Assembly (NCBI RefSeq): GCF_007744675.1
Contig: NZ_CP036269.1
Coordinates: forward strand, 1,627,501-1,691,500
DNA length: 64,000 nucleotides
Direction of reading: 5' to 3'
Source of the DNA: Gimesia alba
GTDB taxonomy: Bacteria > Planctomycetota > Planctomycetia > Planctomycetales > Planctomycetaceae
Below the pieces are notes generated by a model. That model was not told the DNA's origin, did not search any database, and was given only the letters and a program-made list of their open reading frames with translations. The translations under genes and the position numbers were made by a program. Below are positions 28,075-37,730 of the stretch, piece by piece; within the stretch, counting starts at the first letter, position 1; each line of letters starts with the position of its first letter.

Positions 28075-30702
28075 TTACGCTTCGAGTTGACTGCGGTAGT
28101 AGTCTGCGCCTGTTGCCAGTGCATCGTCCAGCTTATCCGGATCTTTGCCGCCGGCTTCTGCCATATCAGGTCGTCCGCCACCTCCGCCGCCGACCACTTT
28201 GGCGGAGGCTTTGACGCAATCGCCGGCCTTGAGGCCCTGCTTGACCAGGTCCTTGTTGACGGCTGCCATCAGGGCGACTTTGCCGTCAATGACCGTACCC
28301 AGAATCAAAGCGACCTGCTTACCTTTTTTACGTAGAAGGTCTGCCAGTTCCCGCAGTTGATCGCGGGAAGCATCCTGGGCATGGTAAGAGACGATTTTGA
28401 CATCGTTGACTGTTGGTGCGCGTTCCAGCAGTTCATCGGCAGTGCCTGACAGTGACTTGCTGGAATACTTCAAAAGTTGTTTTTTGGTGTCCCGCAATTC
28501 ATCCTGCAGCTGCGCGATTCGCTGAGGCAGTTCATCGGGCCGTGGAACTTTGAGTTGTGCGGCAATTTCCTGAATCAGTTTCTCCGTGTTTCTGGTTTTT
28601 TCCAGAGCTTTGGAGCCAGTCAATGCGTGAATCCGGCGCACTCCTTTGGCGACGGGTTCTTCATTCACGATTTTGCAGAGACCAACCTGACCGGTATTGG
28701 TGAGGTGAGTTCCCCCGCACAATTCAATACTGAAGTCTCCCATTTGAACCACGCGTACGTTATCGGGATATTTTTCACCGAACAACGCCATTGCGCCGAG
28801 ATCGCGGGCTTTCTGCAGTTTCATCAGTTCGGTGCTGACATCAGCGCCTTCGGAAACACGTTGGTTGATGATGTCTTCGATCTGACTCAGTTCTTCGGGA
28901 GTGACTGCTTTGCTGTGCGAAAAGTCAAAGCGAAGTGTGTCTTCTTCTACTTTGGACCCACGCTGCATGGCATTTTCACCCAAGACGGTTCGCAGGGCAT
29001 GATGTAGCAGGTGCGTTGCTGAGTGAGCACGCTGGATGCCGGCGCGCCGTGTTTCCACCACAGTTGCTTTGAGAGTTTGTCCCAGGTTGAGCTGGCCTTC
29101 CAGTAGATGGCCGAGATGGAGAATCAATCCTCCATTTTTCTGGGTATTGATGACTTCAAATTTGACGCCATCTGCTTCCATGAAGCCTGTGTCGCCTACC
29201 TGACCGCCGGCTTCTGCATAGAAGGGGGTTTCGTCCAGGACGACGGCAACGGGATGTGCGTGCCCTTTTTCCACGACGGATTCGACCAGTCGATCTTCGG
29301 CAATAATCCCTACGACCTTTCCTTCGGCTTCTGTCGTTTCATAACCTTTGAAAATCGTGTCGCTGGTCGTTTTATGCAGCGCGGTAAGTGGGCCTTCCGA
29401 CATCACCGAGTTTGCGAAGGCGTTCCTGCCGCTGTCTTTCTGGTGCCGATCCATCAGGGTGTTAAATTCATTGCGATTCACGGCAATATTATTTTTGGCC
29501 GCCAGGGCTTCGGTCAGTTCGATCAGAAAGCCATCTGTCTGATGCAGATCAAAGGCATCTTCACCAGAGATTTCCGATTTCCCTTCCTGCTCTGCTTTCT
29601 TCAGGAAGCCAGCGAAACGGGTGAGCCCTTTCTCAATGACGTCGAGGAACTGTTCTTCTTCGACTTTGATGGTGTTCTGCACATTTTCAACGGTTTTGAC
29701 GATGTCCGGATAAGGCGTTTTCATAATTTCCACGACCGCCGGGACCAGCTGGTACAGGAATGGTTCGTTTTTACCAAGCAGGTAACCTTCGAGTAGCGCA
29801 CGCCTGAGTAATTGACGCACGACATAGCTCTCTTTAAGGCTGCCGGGATTGACACCTTCATGGATGCTGAAGGTGATGGCACGGACATGGTCAGAAATGC
29901 GACGGATCGGTCGTCCTTCGGGAGCTTCAAACTTGTAGGCCGTTCCGACCGTATCAGCGGCTGCCAGGCAGAGTTGTTTGAGTGTGTCGATCTCAAAGTT
30001 ACTGGGGACGCCCTGCAGAACCGAGGCAGTTCGTTCGAGTCCCATGCCGGTATCGATGTTTTGCTTAGGAAGTGGCTTCAGGTTATCGGGGGGATCTCCC
30101 ACGCGATTGAACTGTGTGAAGACCAGGTTCCAGATTTCGACGTTATCTTTGCCGCCGTTGGGGTGATAGAAAATTTCACTACAAGGGCCACACACACCAT
30201 CGGGGCCTAACGAGGGTGCCCCGGCGGGCCAGAAGTTTTCGTGTTCATTTTCGCGACTGATGCGATTAGCGGGCAGTTTGATTTCGTCGTGCCAGATATT
30301 GTAGGCTTCGTCATCTTCTTTGTAGACGGTGACGGACAGCAGACTGGGATCGAGGCCCAGCCATTTTTTATCCGTCAGATATTCCCAGGCCCAGTGAATG
30401 GCTTCGCGCTTGAAATAATCCCCGAATGAAAAGTTCCCCAGCATTTCAAAAAACGTGTGATGATAAGCGGTGACGCCGACATTCTGAATATCACCCGTAC
30501 GGAGACACATCTGGCACGTTGTGGCCCGTGTGAATTCGAGTTTGCCCACACCCAGGAACTGATCTTTAAACTGGTTCATCCCGGCGGGGGTAAATAACAC
30601 GGTGGGATCATCGCGTGGGACCAGGACATCGGATGGTCTTCTGACACAACCTTTTTCTTCAAAGAAGGAAAGATAACTCTCGCGAAGTTCGTCTGTTTTC
30701 AT
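28075..30702 (-). CDS. alaS: Alanyl-tRNA synthetase
   Basis: AlaRS charges tRNA-Ala and edits mischarged Ser and Gly. The 875-residue product has the class II core ([33 protein letters not shown]), the editing domain with zinc ligands [11 protein letters not shown] and CGGTH, and the C-terminal [15 protein letters not shown] loop. The length is normal. Its ATG overlaps the stop of the upstream protease gene by four bases (ATGA), implying translational coupling. Confidence 0.97.
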   Translation of the reverse strand: MKTDELRESYLSFFEEKGCVRRPSDVLVPRDDPTVLFTPAGMNQFKDQFLGVGKLEFTRATTCQMCLRTGDIQNVGVTAYHHTFFEMLGNFSFGDYFKREAIHWAWEYLTDKKWLGLDPSLLSVTVYKEDDEAYNIWHDEIKLPANRISRENEHENFWPAGAPSLGPDGVCGPCSEIFYHPNGGKDNVEIWNLVFTQFNRVGDPPDNLKPLPKQNIDTGMGLERTASVLQGVPSNFEIDTLKQLCLAAADTVGTAYKFEAPEGRPIRRISDHVRAITFSIHEGVNPGSLKESYVVRQLLRRALLEGYLLGKNEPFLYQLVPAVVEIMKTPYPDIVKTVENVQNTIKVEEEQFLDVIEKGLTRFAGFLKKAEQEGKSEISGEDAFDLHQTDGFLIELTEALAAKNNIAVNRNEFNTLMDRHQKDSGRNAFANSVMSEGPLTALHKTTSDTIFKGYETTEAEGKVVGIIAEDRLVESVVEKGHAHPVAVVLDETPFYAEAGGQVGDTGFMEADGVKFEVINTQKNGGLILHLGHLLEGQLNLGQTLKATVVETRRAGIQRAHSATHLLHHALRTVLGENAMQRGSKVEEDTLRFDFSHSKAVTPEELSQIEDIINQRVSEGADVSTELMKLQKARDLGAMALFGEKYPDNVRVVQMGDFSIELCGGTHLTNTGQVGLCKIVNEEPVAKGVRRIHALTGSKALEKTRNTEKLIQEIAAQLKVPRPDELPQRIAQLQDELRDTKKQLLKYSSKSLSGTADELLERAPTVNDVKIVSYHAQDASRDQLRELADLLRKKGKQVALILGTVIDGKVALMAAVNKDLVKQGLKAGDCVKASAKVVGGGGGGRPDMAEAGGKDPDKLDDALATGADYYRSQLEA

Positions 30703-32315
30703 TGTTTTTTGATTGCTTCTTGGGGAGAAAGGATCACCTTTCGGCCATCCAAAAGTTGTAATGTTACTGGTGAATTGTTTGCTTTTTGTGCTTCCTGATA
30801 AAACGAATCAGGCAATCTGACCGCTTGATCATTAAAATGGCTGATGAAGTTTCCTTCTTTGAGGCCAGCCTGTTGTGCAGGGCTTTCCGGAGCGACATGC
30901 GTCACAACGACCGCTGGTGGATAACTGAACGGACTGAAGGTATATTTCTTGCGAGCAGTAGGATAATCGACTCTAAGTCCGCGCCAGAGGGGATGGTGAA
31001 ATTGGGTTTGCACAATACCCTCATCGTCCGCCACTGGCCATTTTCCTAGTTTCACTGTCAGAGTCAACTCACGCGGTTTTTTTCCTCTCAAGATTTGAAG
31101 CTTTACTTCCTTTCCTGCGCCTGCTTTGCCTACTTCCCGCATTAAGTCGAAATCTCGGGTCAGTTTTTGTCCCTCGATCGAGAGGATCAGATCATCGGGC
31201 AGCATGCCGGCGAGTTGAGCTGGAGAGTGTGGTTTGACACTCTTGGCTACTACGTAATAAGGCTCCAGTAGCACAGTATTCCTGGTAAAGAGATGTCTTG
31301 CCTGACTTTGTTCGATGGTCAGGGGGTGGATGCCCAGGAAACCATATTCGGGCTCCATTCCAGCAGCGAGACTGTTGATGATCCGTAATGTGGCTTGATC
31401 GATCGGGATGGCAAAGCCGGTTGACTTTTCATAGCCTTCCAATGCGGCAAGAGACGTGGTGACGCCGATTAAATTTCCATCAAGGTCCAGTAAAGCGCCC
31501 CCACTGGTTCCAAGGTCGAGGTGAGTGTCGACTTGTAGTAATGTTCCAAAGTGGTGCAGGGTTTCCTCTTTATCCAGTTCCTGATTTAAAAAATTTTTGA
31601 AGATTGGTACCGGGTAACGATGAAAATTGCTGACAATTCCCCAGCTCGCGCTGGGCGATCCATCGCGGGCGATCGCGTATGGATTTCCGAGGGCAATCAC
31701 AAATTGGCCTTTGCGAATCGCTTCGGTGTTACCGTATTTAATAGGACTGAGGGCACGGGTCGAACGATTCGGAAGGCCTTTTGCCGGTGTAAGGACCGCT
31801 AGATCGCTACGGGGGTCGGCTGCGATCAGTTCGGCATAAAATCCCAGTTGGTTGGCGGCATGCACAAAAATTCGATTTTCCGGATTGGTTTTCTTCCCCG
31901 CAACCGGGCCTCCTTCTGTGAGGTGATAGTTGGTCAGGATCAAAACCCGGTTTTGTCCTGTGGGATCAGGAATCAGAACTCCCGCTCCAAATTCGTTGGG
32001 GATAAAATTCAGGTTTTTCGGATCTTGTGATAGATTTAACCCCTGATTCGGGTCCAGACCGAAGGGGGCAGGAATCCGCGATTGAATCTGTTGCCGTTTT
32101 GTTTTGATTTTTGAAATGGCAACGACGGACTTTTCAGACTTTTCGATTGCTTGAACCAGCTGCTGTTGAACGGCAAAGGCAATGGCGCGTGCATCCAGGT
32201 TCTGTGCATACAGCGACGGACTTGGAGCGAATGGCAGTAGAGACAGCCCGCTCAGAAATGCCATGATTGCCAAGAGACGGCTGCGAGCAATTTGAGTTGA
32301 TTGAGCATTAAGCAT
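30699..32315 (-). CDS. Deg/HtrA-type serine protease with two PDZ domains
   Basis: A 538-residue secreted protein with an N-terminal signal segment (residues 10-37, ending SLYAQ). The trypsin-like catalytic triad is His131 (TNYH), Asp171 (DPRSDLAVL) and Ser271 (GTSGGALL, in place of the usual GNSGG). Two PDZ domains follow, about 325-415 ([20 protein letters not shown]) and about 455-530 ([19 protein letters not shown]). Such proteases degrade misfolded envelope proteins. It is coupled to alaS, an odd pairing that may reflect a shared promoter rather than a shared function. Confidence 0.9.
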   Translation of the reverse strand: MLNAQSTQIARSRLLAIMAFLSGLSLLPFAPSPSLYAQNLDARAIAFAVQQQLVQAIEKSEKSVVAISKIKTKRQQIQSRIPAPFGLDPNQGLNLSQDPKNLNFIPNEFGAGVLIPDPTGQNRVLILTNYHLTEGGPVAGKKTNPENRIFVHAANQLGFYAELIAADPRSDLAVLTPAKGLPNRSTRALSPIKYGNTEAIRKGQFVIALGNPYAIARDGSPSASWGIVSNFHRYPVPIFKNFLNQELDKEETLHHFGTLLQVDTHLDLGTSGGALLDLDGNLIGVTTSLAALEGYEKSTGFAIPIDQATLRIINSLAAGMEPEYGFLGIHPLTIEQSQARHLFTRNTVLLEPYYVVAKSVKPHSPAQLAGMLPDDLILSIEGQKLTRDFDLMREVGKAGAGKEVKLQILRGKKPRELTLTVKLGKWPVADDEGIVQTQFHHPLWRGLRVDYPTARKKYTFSPFSYPPAVVVTHVAPESPAQQAGLKEGNFISHFNDQAVRLPDSFYQEAQKANNSPVTLQLLDGRKVILSPQEAIKKQ

Positions 32316-32432
32316 GCATTGACCTGGATCGAATCAAAGGGAAATGTTCTGTGATACAGAAGAAAGTGTTTCAATTTAGTCTGACGATGATAAATCCTGA
32401 TTTTACTCTGTTTTTGGGCATAACCCAATGCA

Positions 32433-32471
32433 AAACGACCTCGAATACCACTGCTGGTTTCAAGGTCGTTT
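32433..32471 (-). terminator. Intrinsic terminator after recA
   Basis: AAACGACCT (32433-32441) and AGGTCGTTT (32463-32471) are perfect arms extended by further partial pairing. In the minus direction TTTTG follows the hairpin. It ends the recA transcript ahead of the protease-alaS unit. Confidence 0.65.
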
Positions 32472-32516
32472 GTGCTATTCTGACTGATTGAGTTCGTTTA
32501 CAGGACGTTTACGAAA

Positions 32517-33584
32517 TCAGGCTTCGACTGCTTCCGGCTGGGTAGAGGGAGCAAGCCCTTTGGCTTCCAGTACTTTCTGCTTGATTTCCTGGCAGATATC
32601 GGGGTTTTCTTCCAAAACGGACTTGGAACGGTCGCGACCTTGTCCGAGACGCGTTTCTCCATAACTGAACCAGCTTCCGGCCTTTTTGACAATTTTATTT
32701 TCGACGGCAAGATCCAGCAGGTCCAGTTCGAAGTTAATTCCGCCCGTCGAGAGCATATCAAATTCGGCAACCCGGAAAGGAGGGGCGATCTTATTTTTGA
32801 CAATCTTGGCTTTCATGCGAATGCCAGTGACCGTATCACCATCCTTCAGCGTCGCAATCCGGCGAACATCGACACGAACCGAGCTGTAAAACTTCAGGGC
32901 GCGACCGCCGGGTGTTGTTTCGGGGCTTCCGAACATGACGCCAATTTTCTCACGAATCTGATTGATGAAAATCACAGTCGTTTTCGATTTGGAAATGGCG
33001 CCGGTTAACTTTCGCATGGCCTGGCTCATCATACGTGCCTGCAGGCCGACGTGGGTATCGCCGATTTCGCCATCCAGTTCAGCTTTGGGAACCAGGGCGG
33101 CGACTGAGTCAACAACGATGACATCGACCGAGTTCGATTTGATCAGCATTTCTGCGATCTGCAGTCCTTCTTCACCATAGGTGGGTTGGCTGACCAGCAG
33201 TTCCGAAATGTTGACGCCGAGTTTCTTGGCCCAGACGGGATCGAGTGCGTGCTCGGCATCGATAAAGGCGGCGATGCCCCCTTCTTTTTGAGCATTGGCA
33301 ATCACATGTAATGCGAGCGTGGTTTTACCACTCGATTCAGGGCCGTACAGTTCAATAATGCGACCACGGGGAAAGCCTTTGCCGCCCAGTGCCAGGTCAA
33401 GTGAAAGGGCACCACTGGCGATCGAGGGAACAGCCTGGGCGTTATCGCCCGTCAGTTTCATGATGGCGCCTTTGCCAAACGCCTGCTCAATTTGCCCGAG
33501 CGCGTTATCAAGCATCCCGTCAGAACCGTTGTTGTTAGTGGGAGGGGGAGTTGCAGCTCGTTTTGATCGTGCTTTTGCAGCCAT
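32517..33584 (-). CDS. recA: Recombinase RecA
   Basis: RecA forms the nucleoprotein filament for homologous recombination and SOS induction. The 355-residue product has Walker [10 protein letters not shown], the [14 protein letters not shown] region, Walker [13 protein letters not shown], and the L2 loop region [20 protein letters not shown]. The start is ATG 33584 with AAGGAAG upstream. The N-terminus is slightly extended and basic ([13 protein letters not shown]). It is transcribed alone. Confidence 0.98.
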   Translation of the reverse strand: MAAKARSKRAATPPPTNNNGSDGMLDNALGQIEQAFGKGAIMKLTGDNAQAVPSIASGALSLDLALGGKGFPRGRIIELYGPESSGKTTLALHVIANAQKEGGIAAFIDAEHALDPVWAKKLGVNISELLVSQPTYGEEGLQIAEMLIKSNSVDVIVVDSVAALVPKAELDGEIGDTHVGLQARMMSQAMRKLTGAISKSKTTVIFINQIREKIGVMFGSPETTPGGRALKFYSSVRVDVRRIATLKDGDTVTGIRMKAKIVKNKIAPPFRVAEFDMLSTGGINFELDLLDLAVENKIVKKAGSWFSYGETRLGQGRDRSKSVLEENPDICQEIKQKVLEAKGLAPSTQPEAVEA

Positions 33585-33608
33585 TGAGGTCTTCCTTCAA
33601 TAATATGG

Positions 33609-33625
33609 CATTTGCCCCGCAAATG
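33609..33625. promoter_or_regulatory. 17-bp palindrome just upstream of recA
   Basis: CATTTGC and GCAAATG are perfect arms around CCC, 25 bases before the recA start. It could be an operator such as a LexA-type SOS box of this lineage, or a hairpin in the leader. No known SOS box matches it exactly, so the assignment is open. Confidence 0.35.
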
Positions 33626-33735
33626 AGTTCGAGTTCGTCAGGCGAAGCAAGGTGCCTAATTTATCGAGAATTGCGGGGACGCTATTATTGAACGCCGTCT
33701 CGACCCATGGATTCTAAAAAGAAGTGTCTGTTGTG

Positions 33736-33753
33736 GACTAATATATACTAGTC
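33736..33753. promoter_or_regulatory. 18-bp near-perfect palindrome in the recA upstream region
   Basis: GACTAATATATACTAGTC is palindromic at 16 of 18 positions and lies about 150 bases upstream of recA in a 289-base gap. Its AT-rich centre resembles a regulator site overlapping a promoter. No gene is seen in the gap. Confidence 0.35.
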
Positions 33754-33873
33754 AATATTTCTCCTACCACAACAGAAAACATGAGACATTTTTATCTGTC
33801 GGCAATTATTTCAGAATTTCCCCAGTCTGAAAAGGAATAAATGGAGGGAAAGCTTCGAAAATTCACAATAAGC

Positions 33874-34440
33874 TCAATCAGAATCAGACTGGGTTTCCTT
33901 TTCAATCAACATGCCCAGATAGGACGTGCGGATGGGATGAGTCATTCCCAGGAATGCAGCCAGTTCGATGATCGCGGCATCGGCTTCCTCTAGTTCCGAT
34001 TCTTCCGCGAGCAATTCGATTTCGGCAAACAGACCCAGTCCTTCGACTGCATCGACAGTGATTTCAAAGGCGCGCTGCTGATGCTGACAGGTGAAGGGAG
34101 TCCGCCGTTTACGGACACTTCTCAAAGGATGAAATCCCAGTAGCTCCAGCATTTCAGTCAGTTGTTCAAAGGCAGACTGACCGGATTCAAACGCCAGCTC
34201 GATCTCTTTGCGTATTTTGCTGACCGTGTTCCGCTTGGGACCTTTATAGGTGACCCGATTCTCAGAGCCGATGCGGCGGATGCGAAAGGCTTCGTCCGTT
34301 TCGGCAAAATTTCGTACGGGGTGCGTGAAGTAAAGATCTTCCTGTTCCTGGTCCGTTTCCTGTGTCGCGCCGAGTTGTGCCAGTTGCTCCAGCAAAGCCG
34401 CTTTATCAGCGAGTAAAAACTTTTGTTCCACTTCCAGCAT
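33874..34440 (-). CDS. CYTH-domain protein (class IV adenylate cyclase / triphosphatase-like)
   Basis: The 188-residue product opens with EVEQKF (3-8), the ExExK-type motif of the CYTH (CyaB, thiamine triphosphatase) tunnel fold. Further charged strands line the tunnel: FRIRRIG, RVTYKGPK, RKEIELAF and AEIELLAE. CYTH proteins bind triphosphates and act as adenylate cyclases or triphosphatases; the substrate here is unknown. It lies 52 bases after the tetraheme lipoprotein gene on the same strand and may be co-transcribed with it. Confidence 0.88.
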   Translation of the reverse strand: MLEVEQKFLLADKAALLEQLAQLGATQETDQEQEDLYFTHPVRNFAETDEAFRIRRIGSENRVTYKGPKRNTVSKIRKEIELAFESGQSAFEQLTEMLELLGFHPLRSVRKRRTPFTCQHQQRAFEITVDAVEGLGLFAEIELLAEESELEEADAAIIELAAFLGMTHPIRTSYLGMLIEKETQSDSD

Positions 34441-34492
34441 TTAAAGGCCCAATGGTTGAGGGGAGATCATTCAGTGAATTTGAGATATGCGG

Positions 34493-36169
34493 TTAATCGC
34501 GCCAGGGATGTTTGATTTTCTCCCAGTAGGAGTCGAATTCAAACTTGGGACTATTATCAAGATCATGGCATTGATAGCAGGTGCTCTTTTTGGCTTCGGC
34601 GAGCGTGACTCGCATCACTTTTTTGGCTTCATCAAGTTTGTCCATATCAACGAGTTCGATGTGACCGCTGCCTGGGCCGTGACAGTTTTCGCATTGCTGA
34701 CCTAACAGGTGTGGGGATTCCTGTTTATTCACAAAACCACTTTTGTAGCGAATCACCTCCTGAGGATGCCAGCCGGTCACATGGCAGGAGAGACATTCGG
34801 GATCATAGATGCGGGAAATAATTTTCTCACCTCGTTCAATCTGATCTTTGCGGCCGTTAATCAGACTTTCATAGGCATGCGCGTGCGCGGTGGTGAGCCA
34901 TTTTTCATAGGCTTTTGTATGGCACTCGCCACACTTTTCTGCTCCCACGAATGTGGCGCCGCGGGGATGATCAATGGGAAGTTCTTTGGCCGCCAGATCT
35001 TCCTGTTTCAGGCGATCCTGATAAAACTGCATATGTTCGGCCATGCGGGGGGTGTCTTTGAAACGTTGTTTATCGAGTTCGATGACCGTAAATCGGAACC
35101 GTTTTGAAGGATCGTCTTTGGTTGCCTGCTTTGGATAATAGCCGACAACGCCGGCACTTTTCCCTTTATGACCCACATCGACCATCATGGTTTTGCCAAT
35201 AAATTCAGGCTCACCGAGCGGGTCTTCTACGCCGCCTGCTGTTAACAGAATGTCAAAGTTCGGAAATTTTTCAGCCAGTGCTTTTGATTCATCCTTGTTG
35301 GATTGCGAAAGCAGAATCATCAGATCGGGCTTGGCGGCTTCCATTTTTTTGATGACATCAGGCAGAACTTTGGCGGGTTCCTGCCAGGTGATGTCGGGGA
35401 CTTTTTCCATGTGGCTTTTACCGATGATGGAAGTGACCGCCATTTTGACGCCCCCCACTTCAATGATTTTGAAATGGCTTTTGCCCAGATCGGGAGTATC
35501 CAGAATCAGAATATTGGCTGCCAGGAATGTGGGGGTTGTATTGGGAGAAGTGGGCTCGGGGTTATGTAGTTGTAGAAAAATATCGGCGCCAAAGCGGAGT
35601 TCTTCCGGTCCGAGGCCGACCCCGCCGTACTTCATATCTTTCATCGAAGTCAGAATGGTTTCATATTTGATCTGACTCTGTCGACGATTGCGTTTGACGA
35701 GGCCACCCAGATCAAAGGCAGTGACAGGCCATTTCCGTTCTTCAATTTGCTTGAAGAGATTGGCCAGCAGGGAAACGCCCCCGGTCTGGTTTTGAGTACA
35801 TCCGCAGGGTTCCAGATAACCGTGCCGCTCACCAGTTAAGACAATCGCCAGCTTCGGTGCCGGCCAGTCTTTAAACAATGGCTCAGGTTTGCCTGGCGAA
35901 ACAGTTGTTTTCGTATTTAAAGTCGCTTTGGGTTTTGCTGTTGTGGCATGTTCAGAATTGGTGGTGCCGGATTTTTCAGGTGTCGCATTGGCATGCTGTT
36001 CTGCAGGAGGGGGACTCTCTGGGCTCTGTTTCTCCGACTGATTTTCAGAAACGGTTGAATCTGATGTTTTTGTGGTTGGCTGAGGTGTGTTGCTTTCACA
36101 GCCGGCCAGCAGAAGCAGACAGAGCAGGGCAAGCAGACAATGTTGGTCTGAGATTGGTTTCAATAACAT
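34493..36169 (-). CDS. Lipoprotein fusing a nucleotidase-like domain to a tetraheme cytochrome c domain
   Basis: The N-terminus ends in the lipobox LLAGC with Cys24, so the protein is a lipoprotein; residues 25-100 are a Thr/Ser/Pro/Glu linker. Residues 105-380 resemble the metallophosphatase/5'-nucleotidase (UshA-like) fold, with TGERHGYLEPCGC in place of the usual TxDxHG, so one metal-ligand Asp is a Glu (E114). The C-terminal part has four CxxCH haem sites (413-417, 459-463, 493-497, 531-535), of the cytochrome c554 type. A redox or phosphate-scavenging role at the cell surface is inferred; activity of the phosphatase half is doubtful. The CYTH gene follows. Confidence 0.85.
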   Translation of the reverse strand: MLLKPISDQHCLLALLCLLLLAGCESNTPQPTTKTSDSTVSENQSEKQSPESPPPAEQHANATPEKSGTTNSEHATTAKPKATLNTKTTVSPGKPEPLFKDWPAPKLAIVLTGERHGYLEPCGCTQNQTGGVSLLANLFKQIEERKWPVTAFDLGGLVKRNRRQSQIKYETILTSMKDMKYGGVGLGPEELRFGADIFLQLHNPEPTSPNTTPTFLAANILILDTPDLGKSHFKIIEVGGVKMAVTSIIGKSHMEKVPDITWQEPAKVLPDVIKKMEAAKPDLMILLSQSNKDESKALAEKFPNFDILLTAGGVEDPLGEPEFIGKTMMVDVGHKGKSAGVVGYYPKQATKDDPSKRFRFTVIELDKQRFKDTPRMAEHMQFYQDRLKQEDLAAKELPIDHPRGATFVGAEKCGECHTKAYEKWLTTAHAHAYESLINGRKDQIERGEKIISRIYDPECLSCHVTGWHPQEVIRYKSGFVNKQESPHLLGQQCENCHGPGSGHIELVDMDKLDEAKKVMRVTLAEAKKSTCYQCHDLDNSPKFEFDSYWEKIKHPWRD

Positions 36170-36315
36170 TCAATGCGGCCTTCCATGGATATGAATGAGG
36201 AAAATAAACAGTGTAGGGGGTTGGTTCCTCGCTGCTTATCTTAGCTCATCACATGGTGTTGCGTCAAAGTGGATCTGACGGTGGCCCTGAAAAGTAAAAT
36301 AGAAAACTGAGAAAA

Positions 36316-36355
36316 ATAAGGGCTGATTGATGAGTTCATGAACAGAATCAGCCCC
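36316..36355 (-). terminator. Intrinsic terminator after the DUF1573 gene
   Basis: GGGCTGATT (36320-36328) and AATCAGCCC (36346-36354) pair perfectly. Read on the minus strand the hairpin is followed by TTATTTTT. It sits 12 bases after the stop codon of the DUF1573 gene. Confidence 0.75.
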
Positions 36356-36366
36356 AAAATCAACGG

Positions 36367-37623
36367 TTATAGTGAAATGAACTGGACCCTGAACTCGATT
36401 ACTTTGGCATTGGGATGGTTCGTTTTCAATTTTACTTTCGCCAGATTGGTACGTCCAAAGGAAACAGCGGGCAGCTCCGGAGGGACGGCAAATTTCAATT
36501 CATAGCGCTGTTTCGTTTTTGATTGAAAACTATCATCTTTTTTCAGCTCAAATTTCAGAAAATCGGGTATGACCTGCTGGTCGACTATTTCCAGAGGCAG
36601 TTCTGTCCCTTCCACAAACATGGAGAGCATGACTTCTTTTCCCTCTTTGGCGGAGAACTCTCCCAGGTTCAATACCATGGTTTGCGGATTCCAGTAAACG
36701 CCAAATGTCGGGACAATTCGAATGGGGCCGGTATGGTTTCCTGAAACCTGAATCACAAATGTTCGATCTCCGGGCGGCTGATGTTCGTGCTTGTGGTCGT
36801 GCCCTTCAGGATGTTTATGATCTGCGTGGGACTCTGTTGGTTCCAGGTCGTTGGGGATATCCGTTTTGACTGTCAGGCGTTCGGTAAATCCTCCCAGAGG
36901 AAATTTTGTAGGATCAGCTGTGACTTCAATTGAGTACCCAGTCTTCGTATCTTCTTCCTTGAGTTCTTCAGGCGTGAGCGGCTTAAAGGTAGCCGTCAAC
37001 CCGGCTCGGTCAGACTCGATTCCTGTAATTTTGAACTCGTCCATGTATTTGGTATGAATTGATCCCGTATACGAAACCGGTTCATCGCTTTCCATGGTCG
37101 GGAGGGACCAGTGAGCGGTGCCCATCATATCTCCGCTAAAGCTAATCAGGTTATTGGCGGTGCCTTCGATCTGGAGCTTGAGTTCCTTGTTTTCGGGGTC
37201 ATTTGTAAAGATCGTTGCGGTTTGCCCAAAATGTTCTTGAGGCGCTTTCGGGGTCCACGTGAGTTCGATCTCAATGGATTTACCGGGGGCGACCGTATTA
37301 TCTTTCATTTCGCTGAGCGTGCATTTGCAGGTCGTGTTCCCTTTTTTGACTTCCAGCGGAACTTCTCCCTCATTTTTTAAGATAAACTTATGAGACAGGG
37401 ATTGCCCGACGGCCATCTCACCGAAATTATAGCGCGGTTTTTCTACTACCGCTTTCGGGTAAGGACCTTTTGCTGCGATCTTGGGACGGTCGTCATCTGG
37501 GTCTGCTGCAGGTCGGGCAGGTGTTGTCGGCTCGAGATCGCCATTTCCTCGCCCTAGCCAGACAGTACCGACCAGCGCGACGATGAGAACAACCACTGTT
37601 GTAAGAATGGTACGAAGATTCAT
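36367..37623 (-). CDS. Membrane-anchored DUF1573 protein with a His-rich loop
   Basis: The start is set at ATG 37623, with GGTGG upstream and directly before a membrane helix (ILTTVVVLIVALVGTVWLG). The longer frame starts far upstream without a ribosome site. The 418-residue product is anchored by that helix and exposes DUF1573 immunoglobulin-like strands (YNFGEMAVGQSLSHKFILKN, CKCTL). A loop between strands is very rich in His and acidic residues (HADHKHPEGHDHKHEH), a probable metal-binding patch. Other DUF1573 proteins also occur in planctomycetes. Function unknown. Confidence 0.82.
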   Translation of the reverse strand: MNLRTILTTVVVLIVALVGTVWLGRGNGDLEPTTPARPAADPDDDRPKIAAKGPYPKAVVEKPRYNFGEMAVGQSLSHKFILKNEGEVPLEVKKGNTTCKCTLSEMKDNTVAPGKSIEIELTWTPKAPQEHFGQTATIFTNDPENKELKLQIEGTANNLISFSGDMMGTAHWSLPTMESDEPVSYTGSIHTKYMDEFKITGIESDRAGLTATFKPLTPEELKEEDTKTGYSIEVTADPTKFPLGGFTERLTVKTDIPNDLEPTESHADHKHPEGHDHKHEHQPPGDRTFVIQVSGNHTGPIRIVPTFGVYWNPQTMVLNLGEFSAKEGKEVMLSMFVEGTELPLEIVDQQVIPDFLKFELKKDDSFQSKTKQRYELKFAVPPELPAVSFGRTNLAKVKLKTNHPNAKVIEFRVQFISL

Positions 37624-37730
37624 AATTCCACCAGCAAAGAAGTCGTATAAGTGAGATAAAATAATCTGTATTGGAACTGAGGTACTGATTTCGGTACCTG
37701 TTGTTATTATGAGGTGCAGGACGCCTGAGT

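Noticed and set aside
29107-29796. Plus-strand frame of 229 codons inside alaS
   Set aside because: Antisense shadow of alaS; Phe-rich translation mirrors the Lys/Glu-rich synthetase frame.
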